Notes under the pieces: generated by a model
Database searches by the model: none
What the model was told of the DNA's origin: nothing
What the model saw: only the letters and a program-made list of their open reading frames with translations
Translations under genes and position numbers: made by a program
In this document: piece by piece, positions 7,426 through 15,415 of the stretch
Position numbering within the stretch: the stretch's first letter is position 1
Layout: each line of letters starts with the position of its first letter
Source of the DNA: JBDHUJ01 sp039809105
Lineage (GTDB): Bacteria; Patescibacteriota; Saccharimonadia; Saccharimonadales; UBA4665
DNA: 22,612 bases
Assembly: GCA_039809105.1 (NCBI GenBank)
Contig: JBDHUJ010000027.1
Location: 1 to 22,612, forward strand
Direction of reading: 5' to 3'

Positions 7426-8298
7426 ATGTATAGTGCGATAGCGGCCAATAAACGCAAGACAGTATTTATCATGCTGGGTTTTCTGGTGTTTGCCGGGGCG
7501 CTGGCGTGGTTGCTTGGGGCCATTTACGGCCAGAGCGCCATGTATGGGGTGTTGGTTTTTGCGCTGTGCTATACAGCTATTATGTACTTTACTGGGTCGC
7601 GGTTGAGCCTGGCGGTGAACGGTGCACGCGAGATACAGAAAAGCGACAATCCGCGGTTGTGGCGGACGGTCGAAAATTTGGCGATTACCGAAGGACTGCC
7701 GATGCCGAAGGTGTATATAATGGACGACCCGGCGCCGAATGCCTTCGCCACCGGCCGTAACCCTAGTAACAGCGCCGTGTGCGCCACGCAGGGTTTGCTC
7801 GACCTTATGGACGACCAAGAGCTGCAGGGTGTGATGGCGCACGAGCTCGGTCACATAAAGAACTACGACATGCGGGTAAGTATGATTGCGTTCGCGTTGA
7901 GTGCAGTCATCGCTGTTTTGGCGGATTTCATCTTGCGTATGACCTGGTTTCGCGACCGCGACAGCGAAAACAACAACCAGGCGCTCATGCTCGCCGGTAT
8001 CGCGGCGGCTATCATCGCGCCGCTCGTCGCTACCATGATTCAGCTGGCCGTAAGCCGCAAGCGTGAATTCCTGGCCGATGCTACCGGTGCGTTGACCACG
8101 CGTTATCCAGAAGGCCTGGAAAGTGCGCTGGCGAAAATCGGTCAGGCCGGCAGCGCGACAAAGAAGCAAAACACGTCGACCGCCCACTTCTTTTTCGCGA
8201 ATCCGCTCAAAGGCAAAAGCATCAGCAATCTGTTCAGTACGCATCCGCCTATCGCAGAGCGTATTAAGCGGCTTCAGGAGATGGGGACGCATGCCTAA
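7426..8298 (+). CDS. htpX: HtpX-like zinc metalloprotease (M48)
   Basis: A 290-aa integral membrane protease. Two N-terminal membrane helices (about 12-33 and 38-57) precede the zinc-binding motif HELGH (His139, Glu140, His143); two more hydrophobic segments (about 151-170 and 187-208) separate it from the third ligand, Glu214, in SRKREFLAD. The C-terminal FSTHPPIAERIKRLQ motif is also typical. HtpX degrades damaged membrane proteins in the inner membrane, with the active site on the cytoplasmic side. The gene follows lemA and overlaps the next gene by 8 nt, so it is part of a run of tightly coupled plus-strand genes. Upstream only a weak GTAGAG-like ribosome site is seen. Confidence 0.93.
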   Translation: MYSAIAANKRKTVFIMLGFLVFAGALAWLLGAIYGQSAMYGVLVFALCYTAIMYFTGSRLSLAVNGAREIQKSDNPRLWRTVENLAITEGLPMPKVYIMDDPAPNAFATGRNPSNSAVCATQGLLDLMDDQELQGVMAHELGHIKNYDMRVSMIAFALSAVIAVLADFILRMTWFRDRDSENNNQALMLAGIAAAIIAPLVATMIQLAVSRKREFLADATGALTTRYPEGLESALAKIGQAGSATKKQNTSTAHFFFANPLKGKSISNLFSTHPPIAERIKRLQEMGTHA

Positions 8299-9289
8299 AA
8301 AGAAAAGTACCAAGTACCAAGTACCAAGTACCAAGGGAGCTGCAGCAAAAAAGAAAGCAACTGACGCGCAGAAGCCGAGGAAATTGCCGCTGCCGAAGCG
8401 GGTGTGGTACAAGCCGTGGACGTGGGTGCGCAACCTGCCTGCCCCGCCTCGCGAATCACTGCCGAAAGTCCGCCATCTGCTGGCCGAAGTCTCCCGGCTG
8501 CTGCTCAAGCACTGGAAGCCGTTCCTCGGTATCGCCGCCATTTACGGTGTACTGAATCTGCTGTTGGTACGGGGGCTTTCCGACCCGACCAGCCTCGGTG
8601 AGTTCAAGGGCCTGCTGAACGGACTGTTTACGGGCACGTTCGGACAGCTGCAGTCGGCATTCACCTCGTTCGTCATTTTGCTGGGGACGTCGAACAGCAA
8701 TGTCGACCAGACTACCGGGCTATACCAAGGGTTTCTGCTGTTGGTCGCGAGCCTGGCTGTTATCTGGTCGCTGCGGCAAGTGTATGCCGGACATCGCATA
8801 GCCGTCCGCGACGGCTACTACCGGGGCATGTACCCGCTGGTGCCCTTTCTGATTCTCCTGGTCATACTGAGCGTGCAGCTGGTGCCGGCGCTGGTTGGCG
8901 CGTATCTGTATGGCGCGGTGGTATCGGGCGGCATTGCCAAAGACATCATAGAAAAGCTGTGTTTTGGAGCGGGGTTCGCGGTGCTGGCGCTGTGGTCCCT
9001 CCGTATGGTTACCGCTACCATATTTGCGCTCTACATCGTGACCCTGCCCGATATGACGCCGCTCCGTGCCTTGCAGTCGGCCAAGGACCTGGTGTATAAG
9101 CGCCGGTTGCTCATATGGCGTAAGCTCATCGCGCTGCCCATCGTGCTACTGCTGGCCGCGGCGCTCATAGAACTGCCGCTCATTATGTTCCTGACGCCTG
9201 CGGCGTACTGGGTGTTCTTTGTGCTCAGTACCCTGGCGGTGGTATTTTTCCACGGCTACCTCTACGCACTCTACAGGAAGCTGCTGTGA
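8291..9289 (+). CDS. Polytopic membrane protein of unknown function, 332 aa
   Basis: I do not recognise a named family. The start ATG at 8291 lies inside the end of htpX (8-nt overlap), and the GTG of ligA overlaps its own TGA. About 75 basic, Lys/Pro-rich N-terminal residues precede five or six hydrophobic segments (about 77-94, 142-161, 182-208, 222-249, 280-300, 303-326). The segment around APPRESLPKVRHLLAEVSRL and the later LYIVTLPDMTPLRALQSAKD recall bacterial integral membrane proteins of the YciC/DUF975 kind, but that is only a resemblance. The first codons contain four tandem copies of a 7-bp repeat, which could make the frame switchable. Its place between htpX and ligA does not reveal a role. 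Confidence 0.8.
   Translation: MPKKKSTKYQVPSTKGAAAKKKATDAQKPRKLPLPKRVWYKPWTWVRNLPAPPRESLPKVRHLLAEVSRLLLKHWKPFLGIAAIYGVLNLLLVRGLSDPTSLGEFKGLLNGLFTGTFGQLQSAFTSFVILLGTSNSNVDQTTGLYQGFLLLVASLAVIWSLRQVYAGHRIAVRDGYYRGMYPLVPFLILLVILSVQLVPALVGAYLYGAVVSGGIAKDIIEKLCFGAGFAVLALWSLRMVTATIFALYIVTLPDMTPLRALQSAKDLVYKRRLLIWRKLIALPIVLLLAAALIELPLIMFLTPAAYWVFFVLSTLAVVFFHGYLYALYRKLL
8305..8332 (+). repeat. Heptanucleotide tandem repeat (AAGTACC x4) in coding sequence
   Basis: Four perfect AAGTACC units begin 14 nt after the start codon of the 8291-9289 gene, followed by a fifth partial unit (AAGG). Because 7 is not a multiple of 3, each unit gained or lost shifts the frame. Confidence 0.9.
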
Positions 9290-11301
9290 ACGGTACGCAG
9301 CGTGTGGTGGAACTCCGTGAACTGCTGAACCGCTACAGCTATGAGTACCATGTGCTAGATGACCCAAGCGTGCCCGACGCAGTGTATGACGGGTTGATGC
9401 AGGAGCTGAAGACGCTCGAAGCGGCCGACCCGTCACTGGTGACGCCCGACAGTCCGACGCAACGGGTCGGCAACACCCCCTTGGACAAGTTCGTCAAAGT
9501 CACCCATTCCCGCCCGATGATTTCACTGAACGACGTGTTCGACCGCGAGGAGGTCGAAGCGTGGGTGAAGCGCATGGACAAGCTGTTGCCGGGTGCCAAG
9601 CACGAGTTTTTCTGTGATATAAAAATGGACGGCCTGGCCGTCGCCCTTATTTACCAGGACGGTCTGCTGGTGCAGGCGGTGACACGTGGTGATGGCCGGG
9701 TCGGAGAGGATGTGACTATGAACATCCGAACCATCCCGAATGTCCCTCTTAGCCTCCGCAAAGATAAAGCTTTCACGGATTCAGCAAAGTTTTCACGCGG
9801 CAGAACAGAGGTCCGAGGCGAGGTGATAATGCTCAAAAAAGACTTCGAGGCGCTCAACAAGCAACGTGAGGCCGAGGGCTTGCCGCTGTTCAAGAACCCG
9901 CGGAACCTTTCCGCCGGCACTATCCGTCAGCTTGACCCGCAGTTGGTCGCCGAGCGTCCATTACGTTTCCGGGCGTACGACTTACTTCGCGATGACCCAA
10001 ACGAGGTGCCGACAAACATGTCTGTGTATGAAGCATTGAGTGCGCTCGGTCTGGCGCGTAACCAGCAGGCGGCAGTGTTTACTGAGCTTGATGATGTTAT
10101 GAAATTCGTGGCAGAGTGGGACGGCAAACGTCACGACTTGCCCTTCAATACGGACGGGCTGGTGGTGAAGCTCAACGACCGCGCCGCATATGAGAAGCTT
10201 GGCGTGGTGGGCAAGAACCCGCGTGGCGCTATCGCCTACAAGTACGCTGCCGAACAGGCGACGACGGTCGTAAAAGATATCGTCATTAGCATTGGCCGCA
10301 CTGGCGCGGCGACGCCCGTGGCGGTGTTCGACCCGGTGCAGGTCGCCGGGACGACCGTGCAGCACGCCAGCCTGCACAATGCCGATGAGATTGCGCGCAA
10401 AGATGTGCGGGTCGGTGATACTGTAGTGATTTTCAAAGCCGGCGACATAATCCCGCAGGTCGAGAGTGTAGTTACCGAGCTGCGGCCGAAAGGCGCGAAG
10501 CCGTTCAATTATGAAAAGGAATTGTCGAAGCAGTATCCGGAGTTGGAATTTGACCGACCGGAAGGCGAAGTAGTCTACCGCGTAAAAGGTGCGACCGGTC
10601 CCTTGCTGCTCAAGCGCGCGCTGGAACATTTCGCCAGCAAGGGTGCGCTGGATATCGATACGCTCGGCGAAAAGAATGTTGTTGCTCTCGTGGATGCAGG
10701 GCTTGTGAAAGACATGGCCGATATTTACGCGCTGACGTACGAGCAGGTCTTGGAACTTGACCGCTTTGCCGATATCTCCGCCCGGAAGCTCATCGACGCC
10801 ATCGCCGATAAAAAAACGCCGCCACTGGAACGGTTCGTCTACGGCTTGGGCATCCGGCACGTGGGTACTCAAACGGCCATAGACCTGGTGAATCACTTCG
10901 GTTCGCTCGAAGCTCTAGAACACGCTACTACTGACCAACTCGAAGCCGTCGATGGCATCGGCGTAGTAGTGGCGGAAAGCTTGCTGGCTTGGTTCGCGGA
11001 TGAAGATAACCTTGCGTTATTGCAAAAGTTCAGAGACCTAGGTGTCGAGCCGTTTTACGAAAAGAAAACCGGCAAGCTGGAAGGCATGAACTTCGTAGTG
11101 ACCGGCACCTTGGAGTCGATGGGCCGCGACGAAGCCGCCGATAAAATCCGCTCGCTCGGGGGTACCTTCCAGACTTCGGTCGCAAAAGATACGACTTACC
11201 TCGTCGTCGGCGGCAAAGTCGGCGCCAGCAAACTCAAAAAAGCCGAAGCCTACGGCACCAAAATCATCGACGAAGCTGCATTCCTTGCGCTTTTAGGCTA
11301 A
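9286..11301 (+). CDS. ligA: NAD+-dependent DNA ligase LigA lacking zinc-finger cysteines
   Basis: A 671-aa, full-length bacterial DNA ligase. In order: the NAD-binding Ia domain (YEYHVLDDPSVPDAVYD), the adenylation domain with nucleophile Lys113 in DIKMDGLA, the OB fold, the zinc-finger position, HhH repeats (IRHVGTQTAIDLVNHFGS, VDGIGVVVAESLLAWF) and a C-terminal BRCT domain (MNFVVTGTLESMGRDEAADK). It seals nicks during replication and repair. The start is GTG at 9286, with AGGA 7 nt upstream, overlapping the previous stop. Two oddities are seen. The residue two before Lys113 is Asp where Glu is usual. The zinc-finger region, about residues 415-440 (KQYPELEFDRPEGEVVYRVKG), has none of the four cysteines expected there. 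The rest of the fold looks intact. Confidence 0.95.
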   Translation: MNGTQRVVELRELLNRYSYEYHVLDDPSVPDAVYDGLMQELKTLEAADPSLVTPDSPTQRVGNTPLDKFVKVTHSRPMISLNDVFDREEVEAWVKRMDKLLPGAKHEFFCDIKMDGLAVALIYQDGLLVQAVTRGDGRVGEDVTMNIRTIPNVPLSLRKDKAFTDSAKFSRGRTEVRGEVIMLKKDFEALNKQREAEGLPLFKNPRNLSAGTIRQLDPQLVAERPLRFRAYDLLRDDPNEVPTNMSVYEALSALGLARNQQAAVFTELDDVMKFVAEWDGKRHDLPFNTDGLVVKLNDRAAYEKLGVVGKNPRGAIAYKYAAEQATTVVKDIVISIGRTGAATPVAVFDPVQVAGTTVQHASLHNADEIARKDVRVGDTVVIFKAGDIIPQVESVVTELRPKGAKPFNYEKELSKQYPELEFDRPEGEVVYRVKGATGPLLLKRALEHFASKGALDIDTLGEKNVVALVDAGLVKDMADIYALTYEQVLELDRFADISARKLIDAIADKKTPPLERFVYGLGIRHVGTQTAIDLVNHFGSLEALEHATTDQLEAVDGIGVVVAESLLAWFADEDNLALLQKFRDLGVEPFYEKKTGKLEGMNFVVTGTLESMGRDEAADKIRSLGGTFQTSVAKDTTYLVVGGKVGASKLKKAEAYGTKIIDEAAFLALLG

Positions 11302-11304
11302 AAT
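11299..11304 (+). promoter_or_regulatory. -10 box of the ABC exporter gene, overlapping the ligA stop
   Basis: TAAAAT shares its first three bases with the ligA TAA and lies 9 nt before the exporter's ATG. The start lacks a Shine-Dalgarno, so a leaderless transcript is possible in addition to read-through from ligA. Confidence 0.4.
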
Positions 11305-11313
11305 ACAGCGGTA

Positions 11314-13119
11314 ATGGCAGAGACGGAAAAGAAAAGTTTGACGCTGCGCGAGCAACTGCGGGCCGTTTTGGGTGTCGCAAAGATAAGTTTTAAAGCAGCT
11401 CCAGGCGCGGTCATATTCAAGCTGGCTGGTTCGCTGGTAGATGCGCTATTGCCGATAGCGACGACTTACTTCGCGGCACTGACTACTACCGCCCTGGCCG
11501 ACGCGTACAACGGCAAGCCGGGCGCCAAAGAACAGATAATCACCTACGTCATCATTACGGCGGCACTGGGGCTCGTAATGACCGTCTGGCGCAGTCTGGA
11601 CACCTATGTGCAGTCGAAGATGCGCTATGTGGTCGAGACGCGCGTCAGTAACCAAATGTACGAGCATTTCCTGTCGCTCGATTTCTGGCGTTACAACGAC
11701 AAAGATACGGCCGATTTGTACGACCGGGCCAAGAAGTTTTCGCAGTTCTTCGCCTGGATTTTCGACCGTATCGCGACCATTATTTCGCAGCTTATCGGTG
11801 CTGTCAGTGCGGTTATAGCACTCGGGTTTGTGAACTGGTGGCTGGCGCTCGGTATTTTTCTGGCACTTATACCTGGTGTATATGTGCAGTTCCGCCTTTC
11901 CCGCCGGCAGGTAAAACACTGGAACGACCATGTCGAGACGCGTCGCATGCTAGCCCTTATAGAGTGGAATATGTTGGAACCGCGCTTCATAAGTGAACTG
12001 CGGCTGTACAACATGGTCGACCATTTGCTGCGACTGCGCCTTCGTCTGCGTGACGAAGATGAAAAGAAACGACTCGAGATTGAGCGGCAGAACGTGCCAC
12101 TGACACTTCTTTCGGATGTACTGGCCGCCGGGGCCGAAGTGGGCGCGCTGCTTTGGGTGAGCTTGCAGGTGATAGCGCACAAGCAGCCACTCGGGCAGTT
12201 CATATATGTGCAGCAGATGGTGTCGCGGGCGATTAGTAGCGCCAGCAGTCTGGTATCGACCCTGGCGGGTATAGACGAGGATGTGGCAAACTTGTTCGAC
12301 TACGAGCGGTTCATGCAGCTACCTGTCCGCAAGCCGCATGGTGCTGTTTTGACCACTGCACCCAAAGCTATTACGTTCGATAACGTTTCGTTTCACTACC
12401 CTGCAGAGGGTTCGCCTGACGTGCTACAGGGCATAAGCCTGCAGATTCAACAGAACCAGCACATTGCCATTGTTGGCGAGAACGGTGCTGGCAAATCGAC
12501 GCTTATAAAGCTGCTTACCGGACTGTATTCGCCGACTTCCGGCAGTGTACGGCTCGATGACACATCGGTTGATGACATAGACGTTGTGTCATGGCATCGG
12601 CAGCTTGGCGTGTTGCAGCAAGACTTCATATCGTATGGTTTTGCCACGGCCCGCGAGAATGTCGAGTTCGGCGATGTAGATGCTCCAAAGGACGAAGCTA
12701 AGTTGCAGGAGGCGCTGCGTGATGCAGAGGCGGCTGAGTTTTTGCGCAAACTTCCGAAAGGCGTCGATTCGTACATCAACAACTGGATGGAAGACGATGA
12801 TGGGAACAAAGGCACCGACCTTTCCGGTGGGCAGTGGCAGCGACTGGCGCTGGCGCGTGATTTTTACCGCGCAGCTCCCATTATTATTCTCGACGAGCCG
12901 ACTTCGGCCATCGATGCACTGGCCGAAGCGCGGATTTTCGAGCGGCTGTTCAAGGGTCGCCAGCGGACGGTCATAACCATCAGCCACCGCCTGTCGACTA
13001 TCAAAAAAGCGGATGTCATCTACATGCTCGAAGACGGTAAACTGGTCGAAACCGGCACCTACGAAGAACTTGTCTCCAAAAAGGGCAGCTTCTACACTAT
13101 GTTTAAATCGCAGCTATAG
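11314..13119 (+). CDS. ABC transporter, fused membrane and ATPase domains (exporter type)
   Basis: A 601-aa half-transporter expected to act as a homodimer in the membrane. Residues about 30-335 form the type I exporter membrane domain with long hydrophobic helices. The nucleotide-binding domain follows: Walker A GENGAGKST at 388-396, Q-loop near 435 (LQQDFISY), signature LSGGQWQR at 503-510, Walker B IIILDEP at 523-529 and the H-loop His near 558 (TISHRLSTI). The membrane-domain motif EHFLSLDFWRYNDKDTADLYD fits the MsbA/MDR-like group. The substrate is unknown. An acidic insert (NWMEDDDGNKGTD) just before the signature is present in some members. The gene starts 12 nt after ligA and ends 1 nt from the convergent beta-helix gene. 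Confidence 0.93.
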   Translation: MAETEKKSLTLREQLRAVLGVAKISFKAAPGAVIFKLAGSLVDALLPIATTYFAALTTTALADAYNGKPGAKEQIITYVIITAALGLVMTVWRSLDTYVQSKMRYVVETRVSNQMYEHFLSLDFWRYNDKDTADLYDRAKKFSQFFAWIFDRIATIISQLIGAVSAVIALGFVNWWLALGIFLALIPGVYVQFRLSRRQVKHWNDHVETRRMLALIEWNMLEPRFISELRLYNMVDHLLRLRLRLRDEDEKKRLEIERQNVPLTLLSDVLAAGAEVGALLWVSLQVIAHKQPLGQFIYVQQMVSRAISSASSLVSTLAGIDEDVANLFDYERFMQLPVRKPHGAVLTTAPKAITFDNVSFHYPAEGSPDVLQGISLQIQQNQHIAIVGENGAGKSTLIKLLTGLYSPTSGSVRLDDTSVDDIDVVSWHRQLGVLQQDFISYGFATARENVEFGDVDAPKDEAKLQEALRDAEAAEFLRKLPKGVDSYINNWMEDDDGNKGTDLSGGQWQRLALARDFYRAAPIIILDEPTSAIDALAEARIFERLFKGRQRTVITISHRLSTIKKADVIYMLEDGKLVETGTYEELVSKKGSFYTMFKSQL

Positions 13120-13120
13120 G

Positions 13121-14599
13121 CTAGCCTGCTAGCGTACCATAGACCTTTACGGGATATGGGTTGCCGTTTGCGTCAAAGGCTGTGATGTCAGCAAGCTTCT
13201 GCTTAGTAGCGCCGTAGGACTGAATATTCACGGCGCCGGGTGTCGGGCCGGTGTCGAAATCGACGCCGCGGTAGGTCAGCTTTACGGAGCCACCCTCGGC
13301 GTAGATACCAGTATGTAATGTGTTGAGCGCTTGCGAGTCGCTGGGACGCCCTGGTTTGCCACCCTGCCCCATGTAGTCGGACCAGTTTGAACCGCCTATC
13401 CATTCGACCTCCATACCGGCCTGACATTTTTCGAGGTTCAGACCAGAACCGCGGTTCCAACGGCAATTAACGTTCTTGAGCGTGTGCTTGCCCGAGCTGT
13501 TCCATATAGTCAGCATGCCGGCGTAGGTTTCGCTGGCGTCGGTGTTTTCTATAAGCCCGCCGCCGGTGCTGCTGTTTATCATAATGGGCGAAGTGCCGGT
13601 ACGTGCGCCACTGCTGTCGCGAGTGCCGAGTATGCAATTACTTATAGTGTAATAGCCTGTCCCGCCGCTACAGACGCCGCCTGCTTCGCCGTTCGGTACG
13701 CCTTGGAAGCCATGCCAGGCTCCCGTCATGTTCAAACGTTCGAAAACCGGTGCGCCTTTGCTGGCGACGATGCCCGAGTATGCCACTCCGCCTAAACTGT
13801 GCGAGCGCATGGTAAAGTTACCGAAATACGGGTCGTTCACAACGCTTTCGATGACCTTTTCTTGACACCCTACCAGTTCGCTCTGCACAACCCCGCTCGT
13901 ATTTGTCCAGTAACGGCCGGGCGAGACCCACCCGTCTGATTGTACGCTGCCCTTGTCTTCGATTTGCGGTTCTTGGGTCCATGACGACTGGCTCATTTCT
14001 ATGACCGCTCCTGGGCCGAGGCCCACTATACCGCGGCGTGCCCGGGCCATGGCGAACCAGGTACGGGCGGTGCGGATGTTTTTGTAGCGGTTTACGATGG
14101 TGAGCTGGCCGTTGCGCCCGGTAACCGAAGCGACGCCGGCAGCGCGAAAACCTTCGGACGAATCGATGACGTACGGCTGCGCGCGTTCCGGTAAGACCAA
14201 GATGTCGTTATCGGCAAGTTCGGTTGCGAAGATGTCTTCCAAGTCACGCGTTGCTGGCCAGGCATTGTTCCACATAACGTAGTTGGCGGTTGCGGGCGTT
14301 CGCAGGTTGGCGCGGGCAGTTGCTAAGTCGGGGTAGCTTATGGGCCCGCGGGTTGCTGAACTGCTACCGAACTGGACTGCTTGACCACCGGAGGCGCCCG
14401 TGTCGGCTACGGTGGCAGCACTGCCAGACAGAGTTCCCTCTTCTGGTTCAATGTCTGCCGTGGGCGTACTTGCTTTAGAAGCAAGCTGACGCGCCACGCC
14501 TACAATACCGAAAACTGACATTACGGCCAGCAGGCCGTATACCAAGAATTCTTTGCGCGTCATTTCCCGCGACAGTAGTTTCTCCAGTTGTTTGCTCAT
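13121..14599 (-). CDS. Membrane-anchored beta-helix surface protein
   Basis: A 492-aa protein with an N-terminal anchor: MTRKEFLVYGLLAVMSVFGI gives a hydrophobic segment at about 18-37 after a charged start. Residues about 48-80 (PEEGTLSGSA...DTGASGGQAVQF) resemble the first strands of CBM6/35-type carbohydrate-binding modules. From about 90 onward the sequence shows repeated short strands with Asn/Gly/Ser turns (ISNCILGTRD, LIENTDASETYAG, HTLKNVNCRWNRGSGLNLEKC), as in right-handed parallel beta-helices of the pectate-lyase/polysaccharide-lyase type. It is probably displayed outside the cell and could bind or cut glycans of a host; no catalytic residues can be assigned. It is transcribed alone, convergent with the ABC gene with a 1-nt gap, and divergent from rdgB. 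Confidence 0.78.
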   Translation of the reverse strand: MSKQLEKLLSREMTRKEFLVYGLLAVMSVFGIVGVARQLASKASTPTADIEPEEGTLSGSAATVADTGASGGQAVQFGSSSATRGPISYPDLATARANLRTPATANYVMWNNAWPATRDLEDIFATELADNDILVLPERAQPYVIDSSEGFRAAGVASVTGRNGQLTIVNRYKNIRTARTWFAMARARRGIVGLGPGAVIEMSQSSWTQEPQIEDKGSVQSDGWVSPGRYWTNTSGVVQSELVGCQEKVIESVVNDPYFGNFTMRSHSLGGVAYSGIVASKGAPVFERLNMTGAWHGFQGVPNGEAGGVCSGGTGYYTISNCILGTRDSSGARTGTSPIMINSSTGGGLIENTDASETYAGMLTIWNSSGKHTLKNVNCRWNRGSGLNLEKCQAGMEVEWIGGSNWSDYMGQGGKPGRPSDSQALNTLHTGIYAEGGSVKLTYRGVDFDTGPTPGAVNIQSYGATKQKLADITAFDANGNPYPVKVYGTLAG

Positions 14600-14609
14600 A
14601 GCATTTCTG

Positions 14610-14615
14610 ATTATA
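14610..14615 (-). promoter_or_regulatory. -10 box of the beta-helix protein gene
   Basis: A perfect TATAAT on the minus strand lies 10 nt before the ATG at 14599, with no Shine-Dalgarno between. It faces the rdgB promoter across a 99-bp divergent intergenic region. Confidence 0.6.
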
Positions 14616-14685
14616 GTTTAGCATAAGGTCGTTAGCCTACGAGGAGCCGAATAACTTATGACTGGCGCCTTCCAGGGCGGTGGCC

Positions 14686-14691
14686 TATACT
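14686..14691 (+). promoter_or_regulatory. -10 box of rdgB
   Basis: TATACT ends 7 nt before the ATG at 14699. There is no Shine-Dalgarno, and initiation at or beside the start codon is expected. Confidence 0.55.
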
Positions 14692-14698
14692 GGCAATA

Positions 14699-15262
14699 AT
14701 GCGGACGCCTCTCTTTATAACCGGAAACCAGAACAAGGCGGATTTCTTGGCGAAATGGCTTGGTATGCCCCTGGACCATCAAAAGGTCGAGCTCGACGAG
14801 CTGCAATCGCTGGACCTGCACGAGATTGTCGAACATAAAGCGCGGCAGGCGTACGAAATCGTGCAGCGACCGGTGTTGGTCGAAGATGCTGGATTGATAA
14901 TCAGTGCCCTAGGCAGGCTGCCAGGCCCATTTGTGAAATGGTTTCTAGAAGAGCTTACGCTTGAACAACTATGTAACCTCGTCCCCGAAGGTGTCAGCAG
15001 AAACGCTACCGCAATGGTAGACTTCTGTTGGTTCAACGGCGCGGAGATTCGGTTTTTCGACGGTGCGGTAGATGGCCTGCTAGCTCCGTCGCCACGCGGT
15101 ACGGCGGGTTTCGGATTTGACCCGGTATTCATACCCGACGGTAGCCAGCACACATATGGCGAAATGACTGACGATGAGGTGGCGTTGTTCGGGGTACGTA
15201 CAACAAAGGTCTTTCCGCAGCTTCGCGAATTTTTTCAGAGCCTTGACAATGCAGCCAAATAG
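14699..15262 (+). CDS. Non-canonical purine NTP pyrophosphatase (RdgB/HAM1 family)
   Basis: A 187-aa cytoplasmic house-cleaning enzyme expected to hydrolyse ITP, dITP and XTP to the monophosphate, keeping deaminated purines out of DNA and RNA. Family motifs are visible: the N-terminal FITGNQNKADFL (substrate-binding TGNxxK), LVEDAGLII around residue 60 holding the catalytic acidic pair, LPGPFVKWFL near 78, and GFGFDPVFIPDG near 140, the base-recognition FDPxF element. The length is normal for the family. The usual C-terminal SHR motif is not obvious; VRTTKVFPQL occupies that region, so this may be a divergent relative with shifted specificity. It is divergent from the beta-helix gene and followed by a strong terminator. 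Confidence 0.88.
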   Translation: MRTPLFITGNQNKADFLAKWLGMPLDHQKVELDELQSLDLHEIVEHKARQAYEIVQRPVLVEDAGLIISALGRLPGPFVKWFLEELTLEQLCNLVPEGVSRNATAMVDFCWFNGAEIRFFDGAVDGLLAPSPRGTAGFGFDPVFIPDGSQHTYGEMTDDEVALFGVRTTKVFPQLREFFQSLDNAAK

Positions 15263-15265
15263 CTT

Positions 15266-15406
15266 ATGATTAAAGTAATTCGTGCGTCCAAAAAGCGGCG
15301 CGTGAAACAAAAACATTTCAAACAAAACATAAATGTTACGGTCCACTCGCCGCAGGGTGGGCACGCACGAAAGAAAAGACCAGGCATAATCTGGTCTTTT
15401 TTATGA
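15266..15406 (+). CDS. Possible small basic protein, 46 aa
   Basis: An ATG 4 nt after the rdgB stop opens a 46-codon frame with a very basic composition (ASKKRRVKQKHFKQ, GGHARKKRPG). There is no Shine-Dalgarno, and the last ten codons run through the terminator hairpin at 15374-15402, which argues against translation of the full frame. It could be a small nucleic-acid-binding protein or a chance frame in a 3' UTR. I do not recognise it. Confidence 0.25.
   Translation: MIKVIRASKKRRVKQKHFKQNINVTVHSPQGGHARKKRPGIIWSFL
15374..15402 (+). terminator. Bidirectional intrinsic terminator between convergent genes
   Basis: AAAAGACCAG (15374-15383) and CTGGTCTTTT (15391-15400) form a 10-bp stem with a 7-nt loop. 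T-rich tails are present on both strands (TTTTTT on plus, TTTTCTTT on minus). It ends rdgB on the plus strand and the FnIII-protein gene on the minus strand. Confidence 0.9.
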
Positions 15407-15415
15407 TTCTCGGCA

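Noticed and set aside
7390..8541. Long minus-strand open frame (about 380 codons) opposite htpX
   Set aside because: It lies wholly antisense to htpX and the next gene, which have clear domains; its composition (Arg/His-rich) is that of a shadow frame.
9982..10896. Long minus-strand open frame (about 300 codons) opposite ligA
   Set aside because: Antisense to conserved ligA domains, with no ribosome site and no recognisable motif.
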